Source: Sphingomonas sp. PAMC 26605 (GTDB lineage Bacteria > Pseudomonadota > Alphaproteobacteria > Sphingomonadales > Sphingomonadaceae). Taken from it: DNA of 64,000 nt. Shown here piece after piece: positions 30,979 through 39,929 of the stretch. The stretch lies in the NCBI RefSeq assembly GCF_000241485.1, contig NZ_JH584241.1, forward strand, positions 458,761-522,760, read 5' to 3'. Each line of letters starts with the position of its first letter. Position 1 is the first letter of the stretch. Position numbers and translations under genes: made by a program. The notes under the pieces were generated by a model. It saw only the letters and a list, made by a program, of their open reading frames with translations, had not been told where the DNA came from and did no database searches.

Positions 30979-32877
30979 ATGCGCCTCAGCCTGTTTGCTT
31001 TTCTGCTCGCCGCGTCCGCCAGCCCGGCGCTCGCCGCACCGACCGTGCATTCCTATGGCGGGCTCGCGCTGTCGGCGCAGGGCGACCGCATCGCGACGAT
31101 CGACAGCGAGGGCAGCAAGAGCAGCATCACGATCCGCGCGACGAGCGGCAAGCTGTTGCGCAGCTTCGACCCGTGCGGGAATCTGTGTTCGGTGTCCGCC
31201 CTGACCTTTGCCCCCGACGGCAGCCTCGCCTATCTCACGCGCGACAAGAAGGCCGGGCTCGTCACGCTGGTGGTCGATCACGACGGCAAGCCGCACACCG
31301 TCGCGACGATCAGCGGCATCGCGCAGACCCCGCGCTTCTCGCCCGACGGGACTCGTGTAGCGCTGCTCGTCACGATCGGCGCTGCCAAGGAATCGGGCGC
31401 GACCCAGGCGGGCGTGCGGCAGATCGGCGAGATCGGCGAGAAGAGCGACGAGCAGCGCCTCGCGGTGTTCGACGTGGGCGGTACGCTGACCGCGGACAAG
31501 GTCCGCCCGCTGTCGCCCGCCGATCGCTACATCTACGAATATGACTGGACGCCCGACGGCAGCGGCTTCGTCGTCACCTCGGCGCTCGGCAATGGCGACA
31601 ACAATTGGTGGGTCGCGACGCTCGACGCGGTCGATGCGACGACCGGCGCGGTGCGCACCATCGCCAAGCCGAAGACGCAGCTCAACTTCCCGCGCGTCTC
31701 GCCCGACGGCAAGACCGTTGCCTATATCGGCGGGTTGATGAGCGATTTCGGCTCGGTTGGCGGCGACGTCTGGACGGTGCCGTTCGAGGGCGGCGAGCCG
31801 CGCAATACCCAGCCGAACAGCAAGCTGACGGTGACGTCGCTCGTCTGGCGCGACGCGGCGATCCGCGGCACCGCGCTGCGCGGCGACCGGATGGGGCTCT
31901 ACGCCGAGCGCGCGAGCACCGACGGCCTGGGTTGGAGCCGTCCATCGACGCTCGCCGCGGGTGACGCCAAGGCCGCGTGGAGCGCCGATGGCAAGACCGT
32001 CGCGACGGTGGTGCAGGACTTCACGCATGCCCCCGCGATCTTCGCCGGGCCGGTCGATGCGCCCGTCCAGATCACGCACGACAATGACGCGATCCCCGCG
32101 AAGATGACCGCGCGCAGCATCAGCTGGAAGAATGATGGGTTCGACGTCCAGGGTTGGCTGCTCGCCCCGCTCGGCGCCGATCCCAAGAAGAAGGCGCCGA
32201 TGATCACGATCCTCCATGGCGGCCCGTCGGCGGCGAACGTGCCGTATTTCGGTGGCGGCTTCGGCGCGCTGCTCGATGCCGGCTATTACATCTTCCTGCC
32301 CAATCCGCGCGGCAGCTACGGCCAGGGCGAGGCCTTCACCGCCGCCAACAAGCGCGATTTCGGCGGTGGCGATCTGCGCGACATCCTGACCGGGATCGAT
32401 GCGGTCGAAAGGCAAGCGCCGGTCGACGATGCGCGACTCGGGCTCACCGGCGGCAGCTATGGCGGCTTCATGTCGATGTGGGCGAACACCCAGACCAACC
32501 GCTTCAAGGCGATCGTCGCGGGTGCGGGGCTGTCGAACTGGGTGAGCTATTACGGCACCAACGGCATCGACCAGTGGATGCTGCCGTTCTTCGGCAAGAC
32601 GCTGTACGAGGATCGCAAGGCGTATGAGGATGTCTCCGCGGTCAATTTCATCAAGAACGCGCGCACCCCGACCTTCATCTATGTCGGCGAGCGCGACATC
32701 GAGGTGCCGCCGACGCAATCGGTCGAATATTGGCATGGTCTGAAGGACATGGGGGTGCCGACCAGCCTGGTGATCTACCCCGACGAAGGTCACGGCATCC
32801 GCGCGCCGGCCAATTCCGCCGATGTCGTCGCGCGGACACGGGCGTGGTTCGACAAATATTTGGCAGCTAAGAAGTAA
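30979..32877 (+). CDS. S9 family peptidase (prolyl oligopeptidase / acylaminoacyl peptidase type)
   Basis: This 632-residue exported peptidase has a signal peptide (ending ALAAP), an N-terminal beta-propeller with PD40-like repeats, and a C-terminal alpha/beta-hydrolase domain. The catalytic triad is Ser493 (GGSYGG), Asp573 (ERDIE) and His605 (EGHG). Members cut short peptides, often after proline or at acylated ends. It follows the tricorn-like protease by 78 nt on the same strand and may be co-transcribed with it; together they would complete peptide breakdown in the periplasm. A large hairpin repeat begins 4 nt after its stop and may end the message. Confidence 0.93.
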   Translation: MRLSLFAFLLAASASPALAAPTVHSYGGLALSAQGDRIATIDSEGSKSSITIRATSGKLLRSFDPCGNLCSVSALTFAPDGSLAYLTRDKKAGLVTLVVDHDGKPHTVATISGIAQTPRFSPDGTRVALLVTIGAAKESGATQAGVRQIGEIGEKSDEQRLAVFDVGGTLTADKVRPLSPADRYIYEYDWTPDGSGFVVTSALGNGDNNWWVATLDAVDATTGAVRTIAKPKTQLNFPRVSPDGKTVAYIGGLMSDFGSVGGDVWTVPFEGGEPRNTQPNSKLTVTSLVWRDAAIRGTALRGDRMGLYAERASTDGLGWSRPSTLAAGDAKAAWSADGKTVATVVQDFTHAPAIFAGPVDAPVQITHDNDAIPAKMTARSISWKNDGFDVQGWLLAPLGADPKKKAPMITILHGGPSAANVPYFGGGFGALLDAGYYIFLPNPRGSYGQGEAFTAANKRDFGGGDLRDILTGIDAVERQAPVDDARLGLTGGSYGGFMSMWANTQTNRFKAIVAGAGLSNWVSYYGTNGIDQWMLPFFGKTLYEDRKAYEDVSAVNFIKNARTPTFIYVGERDIEVPPTQSVEYWHGLKDMGVPTSLVIYPDEGHGIRAPANSADVVARTRAWFDKYLAAKK

Positions 32878-32881
32878 CGGC

Positions 32882-32998
32882 GCCTCCCCTCCCTGAAAGA
32901 AAGGGGCTGGGGGTGGGTCGGCCCGTTGTCGCGGTCGGCCCCCGCCCTAGGCCGACCCACCCCCAACCCCTCCCTTCCAGGGAGGGGAGGGGAGGGAC
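32882..32998. repeat. Large palindromic repeat filling a convergent gap
   Basis: A 21-bp stem (32903-32923 with 32950-32970, one mismatch) is enclosed by an outer stem CTCCCCTCCCTG / CAGGGAGGGGAG. The G-rich strip (GGCTGGGGGTGGG) resembles that of the ileS and DUF559 repeats. It occupies the entire gap between two convergent genes, so it could act as a bidirectional terminator. Confidence 0.8.
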
Positions 32999-34042
32999 TT
33001 ATCGCAGCGGTTTGCCCGAATCCTTCCAGCGGTCGAGGATCTGCGAATCGCCAGGCAGCGTATCGGCCGCTGCCGTCGCGGCGGCGACCGGGGTGCCGCT
33101 CTGCGCATAAGCCGGCTGGATCGTCGCGGGCTTGGCGGCAGGGAGCGCCGGCATAACCACCGCGGCGCTCACCAGCGCCGGCGGATCGATCCGCGGATGC
33201 GGGCCCGGAACCGGCTCCCCGCCGAGATACGGCTGGCGGAACGCCGCGGGCGTACCCCATCCGCCCTGCCAGCGATGGAAGAAATGCGCGCCGATCGCTG
33301 CGGTCATCACCAGGCTGCGGTTCCACGCCGGCGTGACGGCGTAGGTGTGGTAATGCGTCGCCAGCCCGACCTGCGGCATGACATGCCCGTTGAGCGCGGC
33401 GGCGGCGACCTTCAACGCGCGCAGCCAATACGCCGGCGACGGGCTCCCACGTTGCAGCGCGCCGTCGCAGGCGAAGCTGAACTGGCAGCCGGCATGTTCC
33501 GAACCCTGGAACACCACCCCGCACACCGTGGCGGGGAAGGCGGGGTGCCGCACGCGGTTGAGGATCACCTGCGCGACCGCCTGCTGCCCGGCATCGGGCT
33601 CGCTCGCGGCCTCGTAATAGATCGCCGTCGTCAGGCATTGCAGCGCGCGCCCGCGATCGGTCGCGCTCGCGCGCGCCATCGAGAAGGGCAAAGCTGCACG
33701 GACCGACGTATCCGCCGCCAATGCCGCTGCTCCGACCGGAAGCGGCAGATCGGGCAGCGCGATCGTCCCCGTCGTGCCGCGTGCAGGAGCCGCGTCACCG
33801 GGCATGGGGCCGGGCACGGGATCGTCGGCGGCGTAGAAATAGGCGGCGCCGGGGAAATGGTCCTCGATCTCATAGCCGCTCGGCGCGGGGGCGTGCTGCG
33901 CGGCCTTGGCGTGCTGGATGATGATCGCGCGCAACGCGGCATGCGCCGAAACGCCGGCGAGCACGAGCGCGCACAGGCCGACGGCGCCGAGCTTGCTCAG
34001 CCGCCGCATCTTCACCCAGCCAAGGATCGCCTGCAGATACAC
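32999..34042 (-). CDS. Cell wall hydrolase, SleB-type
   Basis: This 347-residue protein has a hydrophobic N-terminal segment (LGAVGLCALVLAGVSAHAA) that is a signal anchor or signal peptide. A SleB/Hydrolase_2 catalytic domain spans about residues 130-250. Typical parts are CLTTAIYYEAASEPDAGQQAV, VILNRVRHPAFPATVCGVV, QFSFACDG and ATHYHTYAVTPAW. The catalytic Glu should be in YYEAASE. It is expected to cleave peptidoglycan glycan strands. The C-terminal 90 residues are Pro/Ala-rich and low complexity. M1 and M12 (34009) are both possible starts. Confidence 0.88.
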   Translation of the reverse strand: MYLQAILGWVKMRRLSKLGAVGLCALVLAGVSAHAALRAIIIQHAKAAQHAPAPSGYEIEDHFPGAAYFYAADDPVPGPMPGDAAPARGTTGTIALPDLPLPVGAAALAADTSVRAALPFSMARASATDRGRALQCLTTAIYYEAASEPDAGQQAVAQVILNRVRHPAFPATVCGVVFQGSEHAGCQFSFACDGALQRGSPSPAYWLRALKVAAAALNGHVMPQVGLATHYHTYAVTPAWNRSLVMTAAIGAHFFHRWQGGWGTPAAFRQPYLGGEPVPGPHPRIDPPALVSAAVVMPALPAAKPATIQPAYAQSGTPVAAATAAADTLPGDSQILDRWKDSGKPLR

Positions 34043-34188
34043 GCGCGCGCTGTAGCCGATTTTAACGCGGCGCGATGCCGCTGATTTACGGGTGTCTCGC
34101 GACGAGACGATTGCTGGTTAATGCAGGATTTGCGCGGCCACACGAACTGCATCCGTAGAAGCAGACGCGGTGCAGCGTCGGCCGAGCC

Positions 34189-34470
34189 TCAGCGGAAATT
34201 GTCGGCGTAGCTCTGCAACTTGAGCGTGCGGGTCGGCGCGGGGACGACGGTGAAGGCGAGGCCTTCGCGCTCGGCATAAGCGATCGCGGCTTCCTGCGTC
34301 GGGAAGCTCAGCCGCAGCTGGTCGCGCGTGTCGCCCGAGCCGGCCCAGCCGGTCAGCGGGTCGGGCTGCTTGGGCTCGGCGGGAGCGAAATCGAGCACCC
34401 AGCTGGTGGTGCGGGCACGGCCCGACGACATGGCGTTCTTGGGGCGCTGATAGATTCGGGCGATCGACAT
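34189..34470 (-). CDS. ETC complex I subunit (NDUFS4-like accessory protein)
   Basis: This 93-residue protein matches the NDUFS4 / ETC complex I conserved region: ARIYQRPKNAMSSGRART, WVLDF, DPLTGWAGSGDTRDQLRLSF and EAAIAYAEREG. In mitochondria and alphaproteobacteria it stabilises the NADH dehydrogenase matrix arm. It is not next to nuo genes here. It starts 10 nt downstream of the hrpB stop on the same strand, so it may be expressed from the hrpB transcript or from its own promoter. Confidence 0.93.
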   Translation of the reverse strand: MSIARIYQRPKNAMSSGRARTTSWVLDFAPAEPKQPDPLTGWAGSGDTRDQLRLSFPTQEAAIAYAEREGLAFTVVPAPTRTLKLQSYADNFR

Positions 34471-34479
34471 GGCGTCTCC

Positions 34480-36934
34480 TTATCGTGCTTCTTGGCGCCG
34501 CGCATCTGCGTTTTTCGTGCGCAGCGTCGCAGACGCCGAAGCGGGGTCGTCGGGCCAGGGGTGGCGGGGATAGCGACCGCGCATTTCCTTGGCGACCGCC
34601 GACCAGCTTCCCGCCCAGAAGCCTGGCAGATCGCGCGTCGTCTGGATCGGGCGCCCGCCGGGCGAGGTGAGGCTGAGCACCAGCGCCACGCGCCCGCCCG
34701 CGATCATCGGATGCGTGGCGAGGCCGAACAGCGTCTGCGGGCGCAGTTCAACGCGCGGGCCACCCTCGGCGTCATAGTCGATCGGATGGCTCGATCCGGC
34801 CGGGCTGGTGAAATGCGTCGGCGCGAGGCGGTCGATCGTCTTCAGCGCATCCCAGCCGATCAGGGTGCGCAAGGCATCGGTCAGCGCGCCCGGGTCGATC
34901 GCGTCGAGCCGCCGCTTGCCGACGAGCAGCGGCGCGAGCCATTCGTCGGCGCGCGTGAGCAGGGCGGCGTCGTCGAGCGCGAGTTCGGCGCCGCCATGCT
35001 CCTGCGCGAACGCGGCGCGGTGGCGCAGCGCGAGCGCCGCGTCGCTCCACGGCAGGCGGGCGAGGCCGGTCGTGCGCACGCCGTCGAGCAACGCGGCGGC
35101 GATCGCATCGGGGTCGGCGTTCGCATCCGGCCCACTCGACAGGCGGAGCGCGCCGAGCCGGCGTTCGCGGAGGACCCGAACGCCGCCGGTCGCGGGGTCG
35201 AAGGCGACGGTGCGATGCGTCGCGATGCGGTCGCCGAACAGGCTTTCGATCGTGGCGAGATCGATCGCCGCGGCCGAGAGGATCCGCGCGCCCGACGCCA
35301 TGCCCTGCGTCTCGGCGACGGCGAGCCACTCCGCGCGGGCGAGGCTGGCGGTCGGGTCGAGCTTGAACCCGCGCCCGCCGACCGACGCCCAGGTCTCGCC
35401 AGAGCTGTCGCGACGGCGCGCGATGCGGTCGGGGAAGGCGAGCGCGATGGCGACGGCCGTCTCCCTCTCCCCGGAGGGGAGAGGGAGAGAGCTGAGCCCA
35501 TCGCCGCGCCAGTTTCCGCCCGGCGTCGGCGCGCTGCCCGCGTTCGCCGCGCCAGCGCCGCCGCCGCGCTTCGAGATCGACGTCGCTGCCGCCGAGCCCG
35601 CGCTCGCCGAGCAGCACCGCGACCTCGGCCGCGACCTCGGCCAGCCCGAGCTCCCCGGCGCGCACCAGCATATGCCCCAGTCGCGGCGCCAGCGGCAGCC
35701 GCGCGATCGCCGCACCGTGCCGCGTCGGGCGCCCGTCCGGATCGAGCGCGTCGAGCGCCGCCAGCCGCGATCGCGCCTCCTGCACCGCAGCCTCGGGCGG
35801 CGGGTCGAGCCAGCGCAAGGCGCGGGGATCGGCCACCCCCCACAAGGCGCAGTCGAGCGTCAGCGCCGACAGATCGGCCTCGAGGATCTCGGGCGGATCG
35901 AATCGCGGCAGCCCCGCAGTCGCGGCTTCTTCCCATAGCCGGTACGCCGCCCCCGGCCGCTGCCGCGCGGCGCGGCCGGCGCGCTGCGTCACCGCCGCCT
36001 GGCTCGCGCGCTCGGTGACGAGCCGCGTCATTCCCGCCGCGCGATCGTAGCGCGGGCGCCGCGCGAGCCCCGAATCGACCACCACCGAAATGCCGTCGAG
36101 CGTCAGGCTGGTCTCGGCGATCGATGTCGCCAGCACGATCTTGCGCCGCCCGCCGGCATCGGGCGCGATCGCGGCGCGCTGCGCGGCGGGGTCGAGGCTG
36201 CCGTGCAGACGATGCAGCACCACGCCCGCGCCCAGTCCGTCGAGCCGTTCGGCGGTGCGCTCGATCTCGGCGACGCCGGGGAGGAAGGCGAGGACCCCGC
36301 CGCTATCCTCGCGTAAGGCTAGCCGCACCGCAGCGGCGACCGAATCCTCGATCCGCGCCTCGGCCGCGCGACCGAGATGGTGCAGCGTCAGCGGATGCAT
36401 CCGCCCCGCGCTCTCGATCACCGGCGCGCCGTCCATCAGCCCCGAAAAGCGCGCGCCGTCGAGCGTCGCCGACATCGCCACCAGCCGGAGGTCGGGCCGC
36501 AGCCCGGCCTGCGCGTCGAGCGCGAGCGCCAGTCCGAAATCGCTGTCGAGGCTGCGCTCATGGACTTCGTCGAACAGCACCGCCGACACGCCCGCGAGGT
36601 CGGGATCGTTCTGGATGCGGGCGACGAAGATTCCCTCGGTCACCACCGTCACGCGAGTCGCAGCGGAGCGCTTCGAATCCGTCCGCGTAGCGTACCCGAA
36701 GGTCTGGCCAACCGGCTCGCCGGCCGTCGCCGCCATGCGTTCGGCCGCCGCGCGTGCGGCGAGACGCCGCGGCGAGAGCAACAGGATCTCGCCGCCGCAC
36801 CACGCCTCGCCGAGCAGGGCAGGGGCGACCGCCGTCGTCTTGCCCGCACCGGGCGGCGCGACGAGCACGGCGTTGCTCGCTTCGCGCAACGTTGCGAGCA
36901 GCTCGGGCAGGACGGCGTGGATCGGCAGCGTCAT
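34480..36934 (-). pseudogene. hrpB: ATP-dependent helicase HrpB, frameshifted at an inserted repeat
   Basis: The helicase is split over two frames. The N-terminal part starts at 36934 and holds Walker A (PPGAGKTT), the DEVH box, SAT motif and the arginine-finger region (QRAGRAAR). It stays in frame up to about 35490. The C-terminal part (LAFPDRIARRR through the HrpB_C domain, ending 34480) continues in another frame. The switch lies at a 29-bp palindrome (35460-35488) of the same family as the one in the atp operon. Read through, the first frame runs to 34772 as a meaningless tail. HrpB is a DEAH-box RNA helicase. Either the gene is inactivated, or the insert is accommodated by frameshifting, or there is a sequence error. 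Confidence 0.88.
35460..35488. repeat. 29-bp palindrome inside hrpB
   Basis: Perfect 13-bp arms (TCTCCCTCTCCCC and complement) enclose a 3-nt centre (GGA). The same sequence forms the right end of the repeat between atpG and atpA (55258-55282). It marks the point where the hrpB reading frame changes. Confidence 0.9.
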
Positions 36935-37139
36935 GCGACTTGCCGCCGCCCGGGCACGGCGTTGGTGAGGTGAACCATGGACACGCCGCGAGCCTTGCCC
37001 GATCTCGCGCAGCGGGGACAGGGCGATATGGTGGACCCGATCGGCCCGGGCGGAAGGAACCGCAACGGCATGCGCGACGTCCTAGTATATCCCGCAATCG
37101 CGATGCTAGGCGGGGGGCTCGAGAGTTTCGGAGATCATC

Positions 37140-38096
37140 TTGGCCGGCCATTCGCATCATCATGGACATTCGCATGGCCATTCGCACGGCGGGCATAGCC
37201 ATGCCGGGCACGATCACGGCCCCCCCGCAGAAGGGCACGACCGCGCCTTCGCAATCGGCATCACGCTCAACCTCGCCTTCATCGTCGGCGAAGTGGTGTT
37301 CGGGCTGATCGCCGGATCGGTCGCGTTGCTGGCGGACGCCGGACACAATCTGTCCGACGTGCTCGGGCTCGGCGCCGCCTGGGCGGCGATCGCGCTCGGG
37401 CGGCGCGCGGCGTCGAAGCGCTTTACCTATGGGCTGAAGGGCTCGACGATCCTCGCGGCCCTGCTCAACGCGCTGCTGCTGCTCGTCGCGCTCGGTGCGA
37501 TCGTGCTCGAGGCGGTGCAGCGGATCGCCGCGCCGGCGCCGGTCGACGGGCCGATCGTCGCGCTGGTCGCGGGGGCGGGCATCGTCGTCAACGGCGCGAC
37601 GGCACTGCTGTTCATGCGCGGACGCAAGGACGACCTCAACATCCGCGGCGCGTACCTCCATATGGCGAGCGACGCGATCGTCTCGGCCGGGGTGGTCGTG
37701 TCCGGTCTGGTGATCTGGGTCTCCGGCGCGACCTGGATCGATCCGATCGTCAGCATCATGATCGCGGTGCTGATCTTCTGGCAGACCTGGGGGCTCTTGC
37801 GCGAGTCGGTCGAGATGGCGCTGGCGGCGGTGCCGCGCAGCATCGATTCGGATGCGGTGTGGGAGGAGCTGCGCGAGCTTCCGGGCGTCGTGCTAGTCCA
37901 TCACGTCCATATCTGGCCGATGAGCACCACCGAGACCGTGCTGACCGCGCATCTCGTCATGCCCGGCGGGCACCCGGGCGACGCGTTTCTCGAGCAGGCG
38001 CGGGGGATGCTCAAGCAGCGCTTCGGGATCGGGCATGCGACGCTTCAGGTCGAACTGGCGGGTGCCGATGCGCCAGCGGCCAGGCTGGGCTGCTGA
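37140..38096 (+). CDS. Cation diffusion facilitator (CDF) exporter, CzcD/ZitB-like
   Basis: This 318-residue inner-membrane antiporter has a His-rich N-terminus (residues 4-33 contain repeated HSH and HGH) typical of zinc/cobalt carriers. Six membrane helices follow, with metal sites HNLSD (helix 2) and HMASD (helix 5). A C-terminal cytoplasmic domain with HHVHIW and HLVMPGG holds the dimer metal sites. It should export zinc or similar divalent cations in exchange for protons. The start is a TTG at 37140 with GGAG six nt upstream. An earlier in-frame ATG is not available. The C-terminus is close to the convergent small membrane gene. Confidence 0.93.
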   Translation: MAGHSHHHGHSHGHSHGGHSHAGHDHGPPAEGHDRAFAIGITLNLAFIVGEVVFGLIAGSVALLADAGHNLSDVLGLGAAWAAIALGRRAASKRFTYGLKGSTILAALLNALLLLVALGAIVLEAVQRIAAPAPVDGPIVALVAGAGIVVNGATALLFMRGRKDDLNIRGAYLHMASDAIVSAGVVVSGLVIWVSGATWIDPIVSIMIAVLIFWQTWGLLRESVEMALAAVPRSIDSDAVWEELRELPGVVLVHHVHIWPMSTTETVLTAHLVMPGGHPGDAFLEQARGMLKQRFGIGHATLQVELAGADAPAARLGC

Positions 38097-38117
38097 CGGC
38101 GCCGGCAGCGGCGCGCG

Positions 38118-38306
38118 TCAGCGTCTGAACAGCGCGGCGACCGCATCGAACAGCGTCGCGCCGGCGAGCGGGCCGACCAACAGCATCAGCAGGTTGAAAC
38201 CGATCACCCACGCCGCCACCGATTCGGCGCGTTTGTTCTGGCGCGGGGCCGGCTTGGGTTCGGGCCGTTCGGGCGGAGTCCATTCGTTGCGGAAATCGAC
38301 GAACAT
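38118..38306 (-). CDS. Small membrane protein, 62 residues
   Basis: This short protein has a charged, Pro-rich N-terminus (RNEWTPPERPEPKPAPRQNKRAE) and one or two hydrophobic helices (VAAWVIGFNLLMLLVGPLAG, then LFDAVAALF). No family is recognised. It is the only clear coding signal between the CDF gene and the polyprenyl synthase gene. It lies downstream of the polyprenyl synthase on the same strand, with a 114-bp gap. Confidence 0.55.
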   Translation of the reverse strand: MFVDFRNEWTPPERPEPKPAPRQNKRAESVAAWVIGFNLLMLLVGPLAGATLFDAVAALFRR

Positions 38307-38420
38307 CTGCGACGCTCCTGCTGTGCGCTCGCGCCAAAAGCCCGATCACGCCGCCACTATGCGCTTTTCCGGCCCGTTGGAAAGATCGAAATACCCCGGA
38401 TAAACAGCGGAATTGCCCGA

Positions 38421-39437
38421 TCAATAGGCCCGCGCGATGGCGAATTCGACCGCCTCGATCATCGCCTCTTTGGCCTTGCCGTTGGCGAAGATCGCAAGTG
38501 CGTCGATCGCGCGCTGGCCATAGTGGCGCGCGCGCGCGAGCGTATCGTCGACCGCGCGCGTCGCACGTACCAGTTCGATCGCGCGCTCGAAATCCTCGTC
38601 GCGGTTGCGATGCCCCTCGATCGCGGCCTTCCAGAAGGTGCGATCCTCGGGATTGCCGCGCGCATAAGCGAGGATCACCGGGAGCGTCGCCTTGCCCTCG
38701 CGGAAATCGTCGCCGGCGTCCTTGCCCATCGTGCCAGCATCCGAGACATAGTCGATCGCATCGTCGACCAGCTGGAACGCGATGCCGAGGTTGCGGCCGT
38801 ACGAATCGAGCGCGAGCTCTTCGGCCTCGGGCCGTTCGGCGACCACCGCCGACACGCGGCAGGCGGCGGCGAATAACGCCGCGGTCTTCGCGCCGATGAT
38901 GTCGAGATAGCGCTCTTCGGGCGTGTCGATGCGGCGCGCGGCGGTCAGCTGGTTGACCTCGCCCTCGGCGATGATCGCGCTCGCGCCCGCCAGAATGCCT
39001 AGCACCTTGAGCGACCCGTCCTCGACCATCAGCTCGAACGAGCGGCTGAACAGGAAATCGCCGACCAGCACGCTCGCCGGATTGCCCCAGATGAGGTTGG
39101 CGGTGCGCTTTCCGCGCCGCAGGTCCGAACCGTCGACGACGTCGTCGTGCAGCAGCGTGGCCGTATGGATGAACTCGACCGCCGCGGCGAGCCGGTGGTG
39201 GCGCGTGCCGGTATAGCCGAGCAGCCGCGCGCTCGCGAGCGTGAGCATCGGGCGCATGCGCTTGCCGCCGCCCGCGATGAGATGTCCGGCAAGCTCGGGG
39301 ATCAGGGGGATCTCGGACTGCATCCGCGACAGGATCACGGCATTGACCATGTTCATGTCGCCGGTGACGAGTTGCACCATCGGCTCCAGCGAGGGCTGGG
39401 CGCGGCTCGGATCGAGGCGGAGAAGGGTAGCGCTCAT
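38421..39437 (-). CDS. ispB: Polyprenyl (octaprenyl-type) diphosphate synthase
   Basis: This 338-residue trans-prenyltransferase extends farnesyl diphosphate to the long chain for ubiquinone. The first Asp-rich motif is LLHDDVVDGSDLRRG and the second LVDDAIDY. GGGKRMRP and the KTAALFAAACRVSA stretch are as in IspB. Chain length (probably C40-C50) cannot be read directly. The start at 39437 is used; the longer frame to 39527 overlaps the divergent chorismate mutase promoter region. It is divergent from the chorismate mutase gene with 107 bp between starts. Confidence 0.93.
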   Translation of the reverse strand: MSATLLRLDPSRAQPSLEPMVQLVTGDMNMVNAVILSRMQSEIPLIPELAGHLIAGGGKRMRPMLTLASARLLGYTGTRHHRLAAAVEFIHTATLLHDDVVDGSDLRRGKRTANLIWGNPASVLVGDFLFSRSFELMVEDGSLKVLGILAGASAIIAEGEVNQLTAARRIDTPEERYLDIIGAKTAALFAAACRVSAVVAERPEAEELALDSYGRNLGIAFQLVDDAIDYVSDAGTMGKDAGDDFREGKATLPVILAYARGNPEDRTFWKAAIEGHRNRDEDFERAIELVRATRAVDDTLARARHYGQRAIDALAIFANGKAKEAMIEAVEFAIARAY

Positions 39438-39544
39438 GTGGGCTGCGATGTGGCCGCGCGCAGCGCCAAAGGCAAGCGTTTCCCGGCTTGCCTGGGACCT
39501 CCCGTGCCCGCAATAGGGCGAGGACATCAGATGGGGAGCCGCGC

Positions 39545-39829
39545 GTGGCCGACGAGACGCTGAACGGATACCGCCAGAGCATCGACAATATCGATGCCGC
39601 GCTGGTCTTTCTGCTCGCCGAGCGCTTCAAGACGACGCAGGCGGTCGGCCGCTACAAGGCGCAAGCGGGGCTGCCGCCCGCCGACCCCGGGCGCGAGGAG
39701 GCGCAGATCACGCGGCTGCGGGGCTTGGCCAAGCAAGCCGATCTCGACCCCGATTTCAGCGAGAAATTCCTGCGCTTCATCATCGACGAAGTGATCCGCC
39801 ACCACGAGCGCGTCCGCGACGTGCGGTAG
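39545..39829 (+). CDS. Chorismate mutase, AroQ class (monofunctional)
   Basis: This 94-residue all-helical protein fits a free-standing AroQ chorismate mutase: YRQSIDNIDAALVFLLAERFK, VGRYKAQAGLPPADPGREE, and FLRFIIDEVIRHHERVR. It converts chorismate to prephenate for Phe and Tyr. The GTG at 39545 is chosen because GGGGAG lies six nt upstream and the domain begins there. It is divergent from the polyprenyl synthase gene and is followed after 100 nt by a transporter gene. No other aromatic pathway genes are nearby. Confidence 0.92.
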   Translation: MADETLNGYRQSIDNIDAALVFLLAERFKTTQAVGRYKAQAGLPPADPGREEAQITRLRGLAKQADLDPDFSEKFLRFIIDEVIRHHERVRDVR

Positions 39830-39929
39830 CGCGCGGCCTGTCGGATATTCGGATGCGGCTTGCCGCACGCGCCAAACCGCTTATCGTCGCCTCCGGCCCG
39901 CAGCATAAGGGCGTTGGGGGTGGCGTACG

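Noticed and set aside
34043..34188. Possible tRNA or small RNA in the gap after the cell wall hydrolase start
   Set aside because: No cloverleaf, no acceptor-stem pairing and no strong hairpin were found.
36977..37198. 73-codon plus-strand frame before the CDF gene
   Set aside because: No ribosome binding site or recognisable protein, and it overlaps the start of the CDF gene in another frame.
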